DNA of 64,000 nucleotides from Chryseolinea serpens (GCF_900129725.1 NZ_FQWQ01000001.1:3224001-3288000); one strand, 5' to 3'; shown: positions 53,201 to 62,290, numbered from the stretch's first letter. Numbers and translations: made by a program. The notes: generated by a model from the letters alone, not told the origin.

Positions 53201-56170
53201 GATAAACTGCGAGACCGAAGCAGGGGCATCCGCGTCGGCATAAAACTTGACGAAAGCGTCGCCATTTTTTTGATACAGCTCAATCTTGTTTGGTTCAAAG
53301 TAAGCCGCCAGGTCAAAGTCCCCATCCTGATCCATATCTTCCCATTTCAAAAATGCGCCGACAGGCGTGGGATAGGTGATGATTTTCGAAACGAAGGATT
53401 TTGCCCCTGTATTCAGAAAAACCCCACCGGCAGAGGTGACGATGTCTTGCCTTCCGTCGGCATTGAAATCGATGATATCCATTGATCCGCTCAGACTAGC
53501 TGTCTCTACCGGCGTGTAGGCTTCTATGCGGCGAAAGTCATTCAATGCCAGACGTTCGAACACCAGGATGCTGGCCGTCCCCATGGAAACAATGTCAAGA
53601 TCACCATCATTGTCAAAGTCGATATAATCGGCCGCGGGCGTCGACAGTTTATCTGCTACTTTTTTGGGTGCACCGAACTTGAAATCACCTTGGTTTTCAA
53701 ATTCAGCTATCGTGCCTCCATAGGTCATCAAAATGTCGAGATCGTTATCTCCATCGGTATCTGCAAACCGAACATTTGTAGAAACCCGAAGCGACGACGT
53801 CTTTTCCTGAAATCCGGCCGGCATGATGTTCTCGAAAATCCGGTTGCCGCCGGCTATGAAATCCTGATCGCCGTCATTGTCCAGATCTGCAAGCGACAAG
53901 CCACTGGTGATATCAAAAGGCATCTGGGAGGCATAGCTGAAAGCATTCTTCGCGACATCGAACGTGAGGACTTCTTCGACCGGTGTTGCGGCACATTCCG
54001 CATTTGTGGTGCTCACACGCAAAGAATACGTTCCGGGCTGCGTCCATTTAATAATGAAGTCGGACTCGTTAGACGATCCCACGGTCTGTCCATCGCGGGT
54101 CAATGTCCATTGATAATTTTCTCCACCCACGTAACTGACGGAGTACCGCTCAAACGATTCTGTTTTGGGCGCGACATTGCCGGAGATTTGTTTTCGCTCG
54201 GGGCCTTTCACCTCGACTGCCAATGTGGTTTCGACACCGGTTTGACAACTTTGGGGCGCTACCCGCACAACGTATTGTCCTCTGCTACGCCATTTAATTT
54301 TTACGTTATTGTTATTGTCTTCAACGATTTCACCGTTGTTATTATCCACTGTCCAGTGGTACACGACGCCGGCAACACCGTTTACCTGATAAGGTTCTGT
54401 GCCAGGACAAACCGTGGTGTTTCCGGTTAAGACGGGCTTTGCAGGAATGACACAGAAAGATTGTGATGAAGTGCCTTTCCCCGCCGGATTGGTTACCTCG
54501 AAATTGCCCGCCCCAGTCACCATGGGGATGACCACCTTTAGTGTTGTACTATTAATGACCTGAAAAACGGCTTCCGTACCTTTTAACTTTACCGATGACG
54601 TTCCGATAAAGTTCTTTCCCTTTATGGTGATGGAACTACCGGCCTCTTCAGCAAGGGAAGACAGCGTGGTCAGCACCGGAGAACTGTTTCCAATGACAAA
54701 ACTTCCTTCTGCACTAAAGGGCGAGCCCATAAAGGCTCCATCGATGGATTGAACACCCCAATAGTATGTGCCGGGTGCCAGGTTATCGACTCTCCATGCC
54801 GGACTGTGTTGAGCGATGCCCATTTTTACAACCTTCCTGAATCCGGAAGGTGTCGATAAACTTTCGCCGGAATGATCTTGACCCGGAGCGCTGTTGACGT
54901 AGAGCGCATACGTTAATCCGTTTGATGGTGTTTGACCATCCGCACCTGCATTCCACGACAATTTTACCTGCTGACCATCGGGTGTGGCCTGAAGTGAAGC
55001 CGGGGCGGTGGGTCTTGTATTTGCGGTAGCTGGCGAGTTAATATAGAGGTAAGTCTTACCATTCAGGAGACTGCCGATTTCGGAACCCGATACGACCAGA
55101 TCCAGGTCAAGATCGTTATCAGCATCGCCCAGTGCGACATGGGAGAAAATAAGGGCTGGCAGTGCAACATTTTGCTTTGCAAAGGCACCGTTCGTATTGA
55201 CGTAGGCCGTCGTACTGGCCGCATTTGTACCGTTTCGTTTCCAACCGGTAACAATAACATCAAGATCACCATCATTGTCCATATCTCCCGGCACTACATT
55301 ACCTCCTGACACACCGTCGAAGGGGGCAGCCATCTTGGTAAACTTATCGGCGCCCGCGTTTTTCAATAGTATTACTTGATCGGTTCCCAATACCTGGTCA
55401 ACTCCCATAATCACCAGGTCCAGGTAGCGATCATTATCAAAATCTCCCCAGGCCACGGCTCCATCAGACATCGGGTTATCATAAATGGTAACGGGCACGA
55501 AATTATTGTCTCCTTCGTTCTTGAAAATCGCAGGTGCGTTGGACATGCCTGCTCCAACCACAACATAATCGAGATCGCTGTCGAGGTCGTAGTCGCCGAT
55601 ACTTACTGCGGGATCGCTATACTTGGTGAGGTTCAAATCGAGTGCTTTGAAGACGCCATTGGTGTTGATGAAGATATCATGATAGTTATCTGATATGTTC
55701 GAACCGAGCATCACGACATCTTCGTCTCCGTCATTGTCGAAGTCTGCAAACTTAGCTTCACCATAAATGATGCTGGGGAGGGAATGACTTGTTTTTCCAA
55801 ACACAAAGTTGCCCTGATTTTTAAAAAGAAGTGTCCCGACACTCGTCATGCCTTCAACGCCACCCACCATCAAAATATCGATCAGCCCGTCCTGGTCGTA
55901 GTCGCCAAGGTCGACACTGCCGTCGTTTGTTCCTGCCAGTGTGGCCGCGACACTGAAATTCCCATTGCCATCGTTGCGATAAATTGTTGTGGCCGTGTTG
56001 ATAAAATTGGTATTGCCCGATACGATCAAGTCCAGGTCGCCATCGTTGTCGAGGTCGCCAAATATCGATTTGCCGCCCCACACGCCTTGAAAATTTCCCG
56101 GTGATGGCGACAGCTGGGAATACGTTGAAAGGGGAGAAATGAACAGGGTAAATAGCAGCATTAGTCTCAT
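50219..56170 (-). CDS. Giant secreted VCBS/FG-GAP and cadherin-like protein with T9SS sorting domain
   Basis: 1983 residues. The signal peptide is MRLMLLFTLFISPLSTYS. FG-GAP/VCBS blades cover about 30-370 and about 745-1090 (DLDNDGDLDLIVSG; DYDQDGLIDILMVG). Fibronectin/IPT-like and PKD-like domains lie between them. A sugar- or ligand-binding jelly roll sits near 1290-1430. Tandem VCBS/cadherin-like repeats run near 1520-1890 (VTPVNDPPVIEGT; VIAVNDAPVI). The C-terminal type-A T9SS signal (VTLYPNPNRGKFRV ... PGMYVLEMTSGSKKVIKKF) directs secretion and surface attachment. It converges with the tachylectin-like gene, the stops being 11 bp apart. It is likely an adhesin or large extracellular scaffold. 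Confidence 0.93.
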   Translation of the reverse strand: MRLMLLFTLFISPLSTYSQLSPSPGNFQGVWGGKSIFGDLDNDGDLDLIVSGNTNFINTATTIYRNDGNGNFSVAATLAGTNDGSVDLGDYDQDGLIDILMVGGVEGMTSVGTLLFKNQGNFVFGKTSHSLPSIIYGEAKFADFDNDGDEDVVMLGSNISDNYHDIFINTNGVFKALDLNLTKYSDPAVSIGDYDLDSDLDYVVVGAGMSNAPAIFKNEGDNNFVPVTIYDNPMSDGAVAWGDFDNDRYLDLVIMGVDQVLGTDQVILLKNAGADKFTKMAAPFDGVSGGNVVPGDMDNDGDLDVIVTGWKRNGTNAASTTAYVNTNGAFAKQNVALPALIFSHVALGDADNDLDLDLVVSGSEIGSLLNGKTYLYINSPATANTRPTAPASLQATPDGQQVKLSWNAGADGQTPSNGLTYALYVNSAPGQDHSGESLSTPSGFRKVVKMGIAQHSPAWRVDNLAPGTYYWGVQSIDGAFMGSPFSAEGSFVIGNSSPVLTTLSSLAEEAGSSITIKGKNFIGTSSVKLKGTEAVFQVINSTTLKVVIPMVTGAGNFEVTNPAGKGTSSQSFCVIPAKPVLTGNTTVCPGTEPYQVNGVAGVVYHWTVDNNNGEIVEDNNNNVKIKWRSRGQYVVRVAPQSCQTGVETTLAVEVKGPERKQISGNVAPKTESFERYSVSYVGGENYQWTLTRDGQTVGSSNESDFIIKWTQPGTYSLRVSTTNAECAATPVEEVLTFDVAKNAFSYASQMPFDITSGLSLADLDNDGDQDFIAGGNRIFENIMPAGFQEKTSSLRVSTNVRFADTDGDNDLDILMTYGGTIAEFENQGDFKFGAPKKVADKLSTPAADYIDFDNDGDLDIVSMGTASILVFERLALNDFRRIEAYTPVETASLSGSMDIIDFNADGRQDIVTSAGGVFLNTGAKSFVSKIITYPTPVGAFLKWEDMDQDGDFDLAAYFEPNKIELYQKNGDAFVKFYADADAPASVSQFIDMNGDGWKDLIVGQNPVRVSFYDRNNHSFTSPLQRFDAFGEWRTNESSLSAVTDLNKDGKNDLMLYCKFLDNSSLQFFINNSETMSPPTPVQSLASKVAGNEATLTWQGDAGKSFEIILGTTPGALDRVSTRSDLASGYRKVPIIGNAGNRNSFTFSNLAPGTYYWSVQAIDNALNGSVFVTPLSFTIQPTLLKAPDQLRIASTSMGISLTWRDNSDNETGFIIERSSGVAGNFVQVGTVASGVTVFNESISLDENQYYRVKAFNGVGQSYYSEIIGTPDAIISTFPYVESFEKTTSAWHQLDNQEESQIYFNQPTNWTRYSNVFGSIDGKYSLRMEERYESTAYIAAVESPYFDMSRMTNPCLVFYVSGPHQDGGIRVYGSADEKKTWNYLWGFGTGSTAWDRQQVSLLAYKSNISKLRIVGLLSSSQLQVVAFDNVRVVECPTNPGSPKVSQSGSSDLLLTWVESLNASQYFLERSVDNGSYTLIGTLDAPVNSYLDKNLAAGKTYRYRMYAVNNDGPAYSNYVNFSATVLSNAPVVEHIADQEMKVMTQFSVEMKVTDDTPVASLNITAESGNTSLLPSGNISIEKKVGAIVIKIVSNTTAIGSSLITIKVNDGTYTTESAFNLTIKEKNDAPVIVSQKQVSTINEDASFTMAMDQLVVEDADNDISQLKLMVLPGANYSVSGNVVSPANNFNGTLSVALQVSDNVDVSEPFEYTLNVIAVNDAPVIKGTSPWGDFKEDQPISIPLSMLQVEDPDSPFPGDFSVIIKEGQSYTVQPGTVIPAKDFYGTLTVPIQVSDGLALSNVYELKLTVTPVNDPPVIEGTKKTFASIDGEPVEIDVKDLVVVDPDNEFPGDHTLIVLTGDHYTVEGNMISPAKGFGGTLEIPVQVSDGIDVSNTYSIAVTVDAVLAAEHNLDDVTLYPNPNRGKFRVSLPSITESVSISISDSMGRKLYDNSTIRSEIALDLEIAPGMYVLEMTSGSKKVIKKFMVN

Positions 56171-56650
56171 GACCTACAATGATTATCTTTTTGGGTAACT
56201 CAAGCCTCGCCGCAAAATAGCGCTAACGACCGAAATAAACACGGAAATTCAAGACTTATAAATACGTGTCACAACGGATACCCCACGCGCTGCACCATCG
56301 GCGCATTATTTTTCTTAAAACGAGAAATCTTCACCCAAAAGAGAACTACTGCACCTATTGTTCCCATCTCCTGAAGGGGGTCGTTGTGCCGGGCCAGTTG
56401 ATGCGATTTGGTCTTCAGATCAATTGAATGACTGCCTGAACTCCAAAGGCGACAGATTGGTTTGAACAATTTACCAAACGACGCCAGATGCTCGAACCCT
56501 AATGCATTGGCAATTTCTCACCGATAGTGTTGTGGTCAATAACCCCAGAAACTCCAGAAACAATCATTTTTTCAGCTCCCTCAAAAGAAGCGTGCAGCCC
56601 GTCACCAAGCCACACGCTTATAGAACCCAAACTATTTTTTTGCACATCGC
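56171..56650. other. Intergenic region holding an AraC relic
   Basis: This 480-bp stretch contains the promoter side of the giant T9SS gene and an AraC gene fragment (56418-56540, listed separately). The rest has no convincing open frame. Confidence 0.5.
56418..56540 (-). pseudogene. AraC-family C-terminal fragment, duplicate of the 62996 gene
   Basis: About 120 bp closely match the 3' end of the AraC gene at 62996-63115, including GFEHLASF and the final SHSI region. The match covers the last helix-turn-helix and the stop region. Relative to the intact copy it has an in-frame stop before GFEHLASF and a small deletion after KLFK that shifts the frame, and nothing upstream of the helix-turn-helix is left. 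It is a decayed partial duplicate. Confidence 0.8.
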
Positions 56651-57166
56651 TCAATGGCGAATCGTTGACGCCACCATGTCGGCAGCGGGCTTGGTGTGAC
56701 CGGTTCTTTCGGTCTTGGTGCGAACCTGGGCATTGCCCGATGCATCGGAGATGGCCATGATCGCGACGTGGCTGTTTTCGATGGGCAGGAAATACTGCGT
56801 GGTTCCATTTTCAATCACCAGCTCATAGGGCGCGCCTACTTCAAAGGAGCCGTACTTGCGTTCCTGTTTTTGCTGCAGCTGTGTGAAGCCGCGCTTCACG
56901 GCTACAGGCAGTTGTTCGATGCTGTCGATCTTGCGGCCACTGGCGGCCAGTGTGCCTTGATCGTCAAAGTAGGCAAGCCAGAACCCGTTGTTGTACTGGA
57001 ACTGTGCCAGGTAGAGTGGACCGGTTTTTTCCCAGCGGATCTGGGAAGCTCCAGCAAAATTGCGCTGAAGGGCTTGAGCGATCGATGTTGAAACTTGCAT
57101 GTCTTGTGCACACAAGATGCCGAAGCTTACCAATACGAAAGCGGAGGCGAGGAAGAGGGTTTTCAT
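56651..57166 (-). CDS. PepSY-like (putative beta-lactamase-inhibitor-like) periplasmic protein
   Basis: 171 residues with a signal peptide (MKTLFLASAFVLVSFGILCA). The mature part (VSTSIAQALQRNFAGASQIR; WEKTGPLYLAQFQYNNGFWL; AYFDDQGTLAASGRKIDSIE) fits the PepSY-like family, small alpha/beta periplasmic domains abundant in Bacteroidota with mostly unknown roles. It diverges from the ECF sigma gene at 57329. A 132-codon frame on the opposite strand is an antisense artefact. Confidence 0.8.
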   Translation of the reverse strand: MKTLFLASAFVLVSFGILCAQDMQVSTSIAQALQRNFAGASQIRWEKTGPLYLAQFQYNNGFWLAYFDDQGTLAASGRKIDSIEQLPVAVKRGFTQLQQKQERKYGSFEVGAPYELVIENGTTQYFLPIENSHVAIMAISDASGNAQVRTKTERTGHTKPAADMVASTIRH

Positions 57167-57328
57167 GGTGTTGTTTTTTTGTTATGCCCTTTATGGAGGG
57201 TAATCAAAAAGGTAACGTACCAGTTTTCATCTAAAAAGATTACCTTAGTAAACAATCTATTTGGAGCCTTTTGGAAAGTCGCCCTTAGCGGGTTACCGGA
57301 TTCTATCTTTTACATTAATCCCGCTACC

Positions 57329-57907
57329 ATGACGCACAATGATATCATATCGAAAATTCGTTCCGGTGGACAAAACGAACTGGGTTTAGTCTACGCGGAA
57401 TACCGCGAAGAATTTCTCCGGTGGATAACCAAAGAATATCATTGTTCCGACGACGACAGCAAAGACATCTATCAACTCACCATCCTCATCTTCTACGACA
57501 ACATCAAGCAAGGGAAACTCGAAAACCTGGTGAGCAGCGTCAAGACGTATCTCTTCGGCATCGGAAAAAATGTTGTGAGAGACGTTCTCCGGAAGGAGAA
57601 ACGATACACACCCATCAATCAGGAGAAGTGGCTCAAAGAATACCTGGTGGAAGACCAAGCCCACGCACCCGACGAACGCGCTTTCGACATTGCCGGCATT
57701 GCCCTGGGAAAATTGGGTCAGCCCTGCCAGCGGCTGATCGAAATGTTCTATTATGAAAAGAAGAGCATGGTGGAAATAAGCGAGGCTTTGCAATTCAAAA
57801 ATCCGGAAACCGCCAAAAATCAAAAATGCAAGTGCATGGCCCGCCTGCGCAAGCTGTTCGAAGAGGAACGATCAAGAACTCAAAATACTATCAACCATGT
57901 ATACTGA
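57329..57907 (+). CDS. ECF RNA polymerase sigma factor
   Basis: 192 residues from ATG 57329; a longer upstream frame would be unrelated to sigma factors. Region 2 includes LVYAEYREEFLRWITKEYHC and SVKTYLFGIGKNVVRDVLRK. Region 4 includes GQPCQRLIEMFYYEKKSMVE then ISEALQFKNPETAKNQKCKC. This is the sigma-70 ECF type typically paired in Bacteroidota with a TPR-bearing membrane protein. The downstream gene overlaps it by 11 bp, so translation is coupled. Its target genes may be the adjacent CHAT module (inference). Confidence 0.92.
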   Translation: MTHNDIISKIRSGGQNELGLVYAEYREEFLRWITKEYHCSDDDSKDIYQLTILIFYDNIKQGKLENLVSSVKTYLFGIGKNVVRDVLRKEKRYTPINQEKWLKEYLVEDQAHAPDERAFDIAGIALGKLGQPCQRLIEMFYYEKKSMVEISEALQFKNPETAKNQKCKCMARLRKLFEEERSRTQNTINHVY

Positions 57908-58640
57908 CGAAAGCGACATGACGCTCGTGGAACGATACTTCGACGCCGATCTCGACGATGCGGATATGCAGGAAGTGACGCGTCGTGTGGAAACAGACGA
58001 TTCATTCAGAGCGTTGTTCGAGCGGGAACAACTGCTCATCCTGGTCATTCGTTACCAAGGACAGCACGACAAACTTCGCTATCTTAAAAAGATGGAGCGC
58101 CACCTGTCGCAAGATATTCATAGGGCCCCTACCCTTTCTTTGCGCTACTGGCCCTACCTGGTCGCCGCCGCGGTTGTCGGCGTCCTGGTGGCCTTGTTCG
58201 TATGGTTGGCTGTGCCCAAAGATTCCGACAAATTATTTCAAGCCTACTTTAAGCCTTACCCCAACATGTTCGAACCGGGCGTGCGGAGTGTCCGCGAGAC
58301 AACCCAGCGCCGCCAGGCCCTCCGGGCTTACGAACTCGGCGACTATGAAACCGCAGCCCGCGGGCTGAAACAAGCCTACCATGACCATCCGGAGCCGGGT
58401 CTGCTCCTCCTGCTGGGCAATGCCAACCTGTCGTTGGGGCATGTGCCGGAAGCCGAAGAAAACTTTAATGCGCTCATAAAAAACTACGACGATCTCGATC
58501 TACAGGCCAAATGGTATTTGAGCCTTTGCTATCTGAAACAGGGTGATGTGGAACGCGCGAAAATTATGTTGAAGGAGTTGGGTGCAACCGAAATTTCATA
58601 TGCCTCGAAAGCAAAGGAGTTGTTCGAAAAAGTGAACTAA
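57897..58640 (+). CDS. Membrane protein with anti-sigma-like N-terminus and TPR domain
   Basis: 247 residues. The cytosolic N-terminus (MTLVERYFDADLDDADMQEV; ERHLSQDIHRAP, residues 1-85) resembles anti-sigma zinc-less domains. A single membrane helix follows (YLVAAAVVGVLVALFVWLAV, about 88-107). The periplasmic part contains TPR-like repeats (RALRAYELGDYETAARGLKQ-type; LLLGNANLSLGHVPEAEENF; WYLSLCYLKQGDVERAKIML). It overlaps the sigma gene by 11 bp, which supports an anti-sigma role. The TPRs probably receive a protein signal. Confidence 0.85.
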   Translation: MYTDESDMTLVERYFDADLDDADMQEVTRRVETDDSFRALFEREQLLILVIRYQGQHDKLRYLKKMERHLSQDIHRAPTLSLRYWPYLVAAAVVGVLVALFVWLAVPKDSDKLFQAYFKPYPNMFEPGVRSVRETTQRRQALRAYELGDYETAARGLKQAYHDHPEPGLLLLLGNANLSLGHVPEAEENFNALIKNYDDLDLQAKWYLSLCYLKQGDVERAKIMLKELGATEISYASKAKELFEKVN

Positions 58641-58670
58641 ACTTTTCATAACCTTAAAACCCTTCAACGT

Positions 58671-59309
58671 ATGTATCCCGACAACTTTATCCCAAAATCG
58701 GTAGAAGATTTCTATGCCAACAAAAAGGATCCGCACCCCACACCGCCCATCGCCTTCACGATGCAGGTCATTGCCACCGACGTAGCCCCGGACCACCCCG
58801 ATTTCAAAATCAAGATCCTGCTGGACTTTGTTCCTGAATTTACCACCGAACGCAACCGCGACAATCCCAATTTTAGCGGGAGGGGCGTTCGAAGCATTCT
58901 CAATTTTGTTTCCAACAAAGTGCTTCCCAAAGTATTGGAATTTGTGTACTACGACGTGGGCCACGGCGCCATGCTGAAAAGTTATCACAACGCGAACGCC
59001 GAAAAGCCTGACCGCGAACCTCCCGGCTACGAGAAGGTGATGGAGGTATATGAAAAGCGCAGGGAGAAAAAAGAAAAACTTAGCAAGGCGCAAAAAAAAT
59101 CGAAGAACCCTGACGTCGACATTGATATTCCCGATCCCGAGGGCGAATCACTCATCGAAAAACACCTGGAGACGCTTATGAAAAAAGATACACCCTACTG
59201 GTCTCGCGAATCGACTGTGAGCCGTGTCACCTACACCCGCCTAAGCGCGGCCCGGATGACGGTCGAACAACGCACGGCCGTGAATGGCGACAAAAAACTT
59301 CCGAAGTAG
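58671..59309 (+). CDS. Hypothetical protein of the CHAT-linked module
   Basis: 212 residues, cytosolic-looking: MYPDNFIPKSVEDFYANKKD, ILLDFVPEFTTERNRDNPNF and LEFVYYDVGHGAMLKSYHNA. A charged middle (KRREKKEKLSKAQKKSKNPD) and a C-terminal VSRVTYTRLSAARMTVEQRT follow. I do not recognise the family. It is third in the sigma/TPR operon, 30 bp behind its neighbour, and its stop lies 5 bp from the stop of the convergent CHAT gene. Its position suggests a partner or substrate of the CHAT protease-like protein. Confidence 0.75.
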   Translation: MYPDNFIPKSVEDFYANKKDPHPTPPIAFTMQVIATDVAPDHPDFKIKILLDFVPEFTTERNRDNPNFSGRGVRSILNFVSNKVLPKVLEFVYYDVGHGAMLKSYHNANAEKPDREPPGYEKVMEVYEKRREKKEKLSKAQKKSKNPDVDIDIPDPEGESLIEKHLETLMKKDTPYWSRESTVSRVTYTRLSAARMTVEQRTAVNGDKKLPK

Positions 59310-59314
59310 GCCGT

Positions 59315-62290
59315 CTATTTTCTTCGCCTCAAAAACACCAGCAGGGCAATCAGCAGCACCGCGGCAATTCCCACGAGGCTCCAGGTTGTCCTGCTGTTTT
59401 TTTGGGGAAATATTTGTTCCAGGTCGCCGTAGGCCACCATGGGCGCCCACGCTATGGGGTCGGCTGTGATCTCGTCGGCGGCTTCGAGGTATTTTAGTTT
59501 GGCGTCGCGCAGGGCGTTGTCGATGTTTTCGCCCCGGGTCAGGAATTTATAAAAATCGTCCATCAGCCCGATGGAAGCTTGGTCGTTCACTTTCCAGAGG
59601 CTCATCAAAATATTTTCACATCCCGAAAGGGTGAAGGCACTGGCCATGCTCAGCATGCCCTCGCCTTTAAAATCTTTCCCCAGGCCGGCCTCGCACGAGG
59701 TGAGCACGGCGAGACGCGCCTTCAGTTTCAGACCGTAGAGTTCATAGGCGTGCAGCACGCCATCTTCGAGTGAATCGTATTTTTTTCGGAAATACAGGCT
59801 GGCTGCAAAATCTTTTTTCACATCGCCTTGCCCGTGCACCGCCAGGTGGATAATGTCGAAGTCGGGTGCCATCGCTTTGAAATTTACTTCCGTAGCATCT
59901 TCACCTTCCATGAATTTCCCCGTTTTGAAAATATTGCCCAACACAGCGAGTTCCATTTCGGTGCCTTCTATTTCCTCCAGTTGTGGATCGGGTGCGCGCC
60001 ATCGTTGGCCGCCGGTGAACCCAAAGGCCAGCACGGAAGGTGTGCGCAGGGCTGGGATGAGCGCATGCCCGAGCATGGACGACGAGTAGGAATAGCCAAT
60101 GGTGAAATCTTTGATCAGGTAGGACAACGCCCGGTAGTTCACCCGGGTCGAGGTGGCGGGCTGTGTCAGCAATACTTCAAAGGGAACCTGGCTGATGATG
60201 CCGTCGGGTATAATTTGCAACGTCGACTGATTTGTCAATTGCTCGCGAAAGGGCCGCACAAGTTTGTTGTACAGCGTATGGGCACTTTGTGAAAAACGAT
60301 CGTAGGATGCTTTATCGAGGCTGGAGTGTTCATTGAATGTGGTGAGCAGTTGGCTTGCGCCGACGCGGAGGCTGTCGGCCGAGCCCAGTCTTTTGAACAG
60401 AACCTTGTCCGGCAAAATGCACAGGGCGTAAACCGATTCGCTTCCGCAAAAGTATTCCAACAGCACCCGGTGATGGTCGCGCACAAATTGTTGTACGCTC
60501 GTCAAGGATGGTGTTTGATAACCGTAGCGCACATTGAAGTAGCCGGGATATTTTTGCTCGATGGCGTCTTTGCAGTTCTGAATTTCACGATCGTATTTCA
60601 CGATCTCGCCGCGGAGTTCGCCTATGCTTTTTATAGCCGTTCCCTGGTTAGTGGCCTGGCTCAGGTTGTCCTGGGCTTCAAAGAGTTTGCGTTTCAGGTC
60701 GGCATGCCTGCGCAGCAAGCTATCCTCGCGGCTAATGTGACGGGTGAGTTCGGCGTCCGTCAGCGCATCGGCCAGCGATCGCACTTTGCTTTGTTCGAAG
60801 TATTGAAAGGCCTGCTGCACCAGGTTAGGATCGTCATACAGTTGTGCGCCCCGGTAGAGCAGCGAGATAATCGCCTCGTACACCCCGTAGTTTGATTCGA
60901 GAAATTTCCATTTGGAATCTTCCATGTCGAAGGTGTTTCGTTCGAGCGACAATAGTTTTTCGGCGAGGAACAGACTTTGAAGGGACTGGTCGAAATATTT
61001 TCTGTCGCGCGTTTCGAAGAAGAGCGTCTTCAGCACGATGCCTTTTTCGAGGGGTAGACGATAGTCGGCATAGTTTACACCAAACATCTCTTGCGAAGGG
61101 TTGTCGGCCGGATTGAGGGAATTGAAACCGGGCGCGCTGATTTGCAGTCCTTTCTGGAAAAAGTACAACGATGAATCGTATCGCTTGATCTTCCCGTAAA
61201 ACATGGCAATGCTCAGGTAGCCGTAGGCCGCCGAGCGCGACTTCATCAATTTAAGGGTCTTCAGCTCGGTGAGCATGGCCTTAAACGTTTTGCGATAGTT
61301 CGTTAAATCGTTCATCGTCGCCAGCAAGTCGCACTTGATCTGCAACACGTAGGTCAGCATAAAGCGGTCGGCCTGGGTGCGGCGGTAGATGGCTTCGGCT
61401 TTTTCGAGATACATCAATGCTTCGCTGTATAACGTATCGTTCATGGCCAACTCGCCCAGGCCCGCATAGTGGTGGGCCATGTTGCCTTTGTCGCCGCTGT
61501 CTTTATTGATGCTGATGGCGGCGAGATAATGTTTCTTTGCCATCGCCGATTGGTTCATGTCGCGATAGATGTTACCTAACATATCGTTCGCCAATTCGGC
61601 AAATTCCCGGGATTTAATTTGTGAGGTCATGGCCAACGCCTTTTCGCCATAGGCCAACGCCTTTTCGTACTCGTGCTGCGAACGATTGGTCGCAGCCAGG
61701 TTGTAGTAGGTGGTCATCAACAGCTTGGCATCCGTCACGCCGATATGCTCGCGTATCTGCAGCGCCTTTTCATAGTTGCTCTCGGCCGCCTGAAAATCGT
61801 ACACTTTAAATTTATACAGGTCACCCAACACATGATAACAGTCGGCCAACGACCTGTTTTCGGTTACGCCCAGGGATTGCCAGAGGGCAAAGGCCCTTTG
61901 CAGGTGCATCATGGGCGCTTGTATTTCATTGGTGTTGTCGTCGTAGAAATCGGCGACATTGTATTCAAACACGGCCAGGCTCGAATCGGCTTTGGCGTCT
62001 TTCAGCAAGGTGACGCCTTCTTTGAGGTTAGTGAAAATAACAGCTGTTTCTTCGGGGGCCCAATAACTGTTCAGGAAACCCAGCCGGTTTAGGGTGAGTG
62101 TATATTGCTGCCAGTCCTTATTTTTCCGGGCCAGCTCAAGTGACTTCATGTAGCTGGCAAACGCGCCACGCGGGTTGCGCCGGACCATGGTGCCTGCCTT
62201 CTGGTAATAGGGATCGGGCGATTGAGCACACGTCAGCCCGGGCAATAGTAAAAAAATAACGCCAAAAAGGGATCTAACAAAAGCTTTCAC
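59315..62290 (-). CDS. TPR-CHAT domain protein (caspase-like, membrane-anchored)
   Basis: 991 residues. The signal peptide is MKAFVRSLFGVIFLLLPGLT. Residues about 30-480 are TPR repeats (YEKALAYGEKALAMTSQIKS; AKKHYLAAISINKDSGDKGN). A coiled segment follows (SLLRRHADLKRKLFEAQDNL). The CHAT caspase-like domain has catalytic His819 in HLAVHGQGD and Cys866 in TSCEAGLG. A C-terminal membrane helix is present (WSLVGIAAVLLIALLVFL) with RRRK after it. The signal peptide and C-terminal anchor place protease and TPRs in the periplasm. CHAT proteins act as regulated proteases, including in gasdermin and CRISPR-Craspase defence, though those are cytosolic. It converges with the sigma/TPR/unknown operon. 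Confidence 0.93.
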   Translation of the reverse strand: MKAFVRSLFGVIFLLLPGLTCAQSPDPYYQKAGTMVRRNPRGAFASYMKSLELARKNKDWQQYTLTLNRLGFLNSYWAPEETAVIFTNLKEGVTLLKDAKADSSLAVFEYNVADFYDDNTNEIQAPMMHLQRAFALWQSLGVTENRSLADCYHVLGDLYKFKVYDFQAAESNYEKALQIREHIGVTDAKLLMTTYYNLAATNRSQHEYEKALAYGEKALAMTSQIKSREFAELANDMLGNIYRDMNQSAMAKKHYLAAISINKDSGDKGNMAHHYAGLGELAMNDTLYSEALMYLEKAEAIYRRTQADRFMLTYVLQIKCDLLATMNDLTNYRKTFKAMLTELKTLKLMKSRSAAYGYLSIAMFYGKIKRYDSSLYFFQKGLQISAPGFNSLNPADNPSQEMFGVNYADYRLPLEKGIVLKTLFFETRDRKYFDQSLQSLFLAEKLLSLERNTFDMEDSKWKFLESNYGVYEAIISLLYRGAQLYDDPNLVQQAFQYFEQSKVRSLADALTDAELTRHISREDSLLRRHADLKRKLFEAQDNLSQATNQGTAIKSIGELRGEIVKYDREIQNCKDAIEQKYPGYFNVRYGYQTPSLTSVQQFVRDHHRVLLEYFCGSESVYALCILPDKVLFKRLGSADSLRVGASQLLTTFNEHSSLDKASYDRFSQSAHTLYNKLVRPFREQLTNQSTLQIIPDGIISQVPFEVLLTQPATSTRVNYRALSYLIKDFTIGYSYSSSMLGHALIPALRTPSVLAFGFTGGQRWRAPDPQLEEIEGTEMELAVLGNIFKTGKFMEGEDATEVNFKAMAPDFDIIHLAVHGQGDVKKDFAASLYFRKKYDSLEDGVLHAYELYGLKLKARLAVLTSCEAGLGKDFKGEGMLSMASAFTLSGCENILMSLWKVNDQASIGLMDDFYKFLTRGENIDNALRDAKLKYLEAADEITADPIAWAPMVAYGDLEQIFPQKNSRTTWSLVGIAAVLLIALLVFLRRRK

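Noticed and set aside
53690-54430. 246-codon open frame opposite the giant T9SS protein
   Set aside because: Antisense to VCBS repeats; no recognisable domain and no start context.
56696-57091. 131-codon plus-strand frame
   Set aside because: Antisense to the PepSY-like gene, which has a clear signal peptide.
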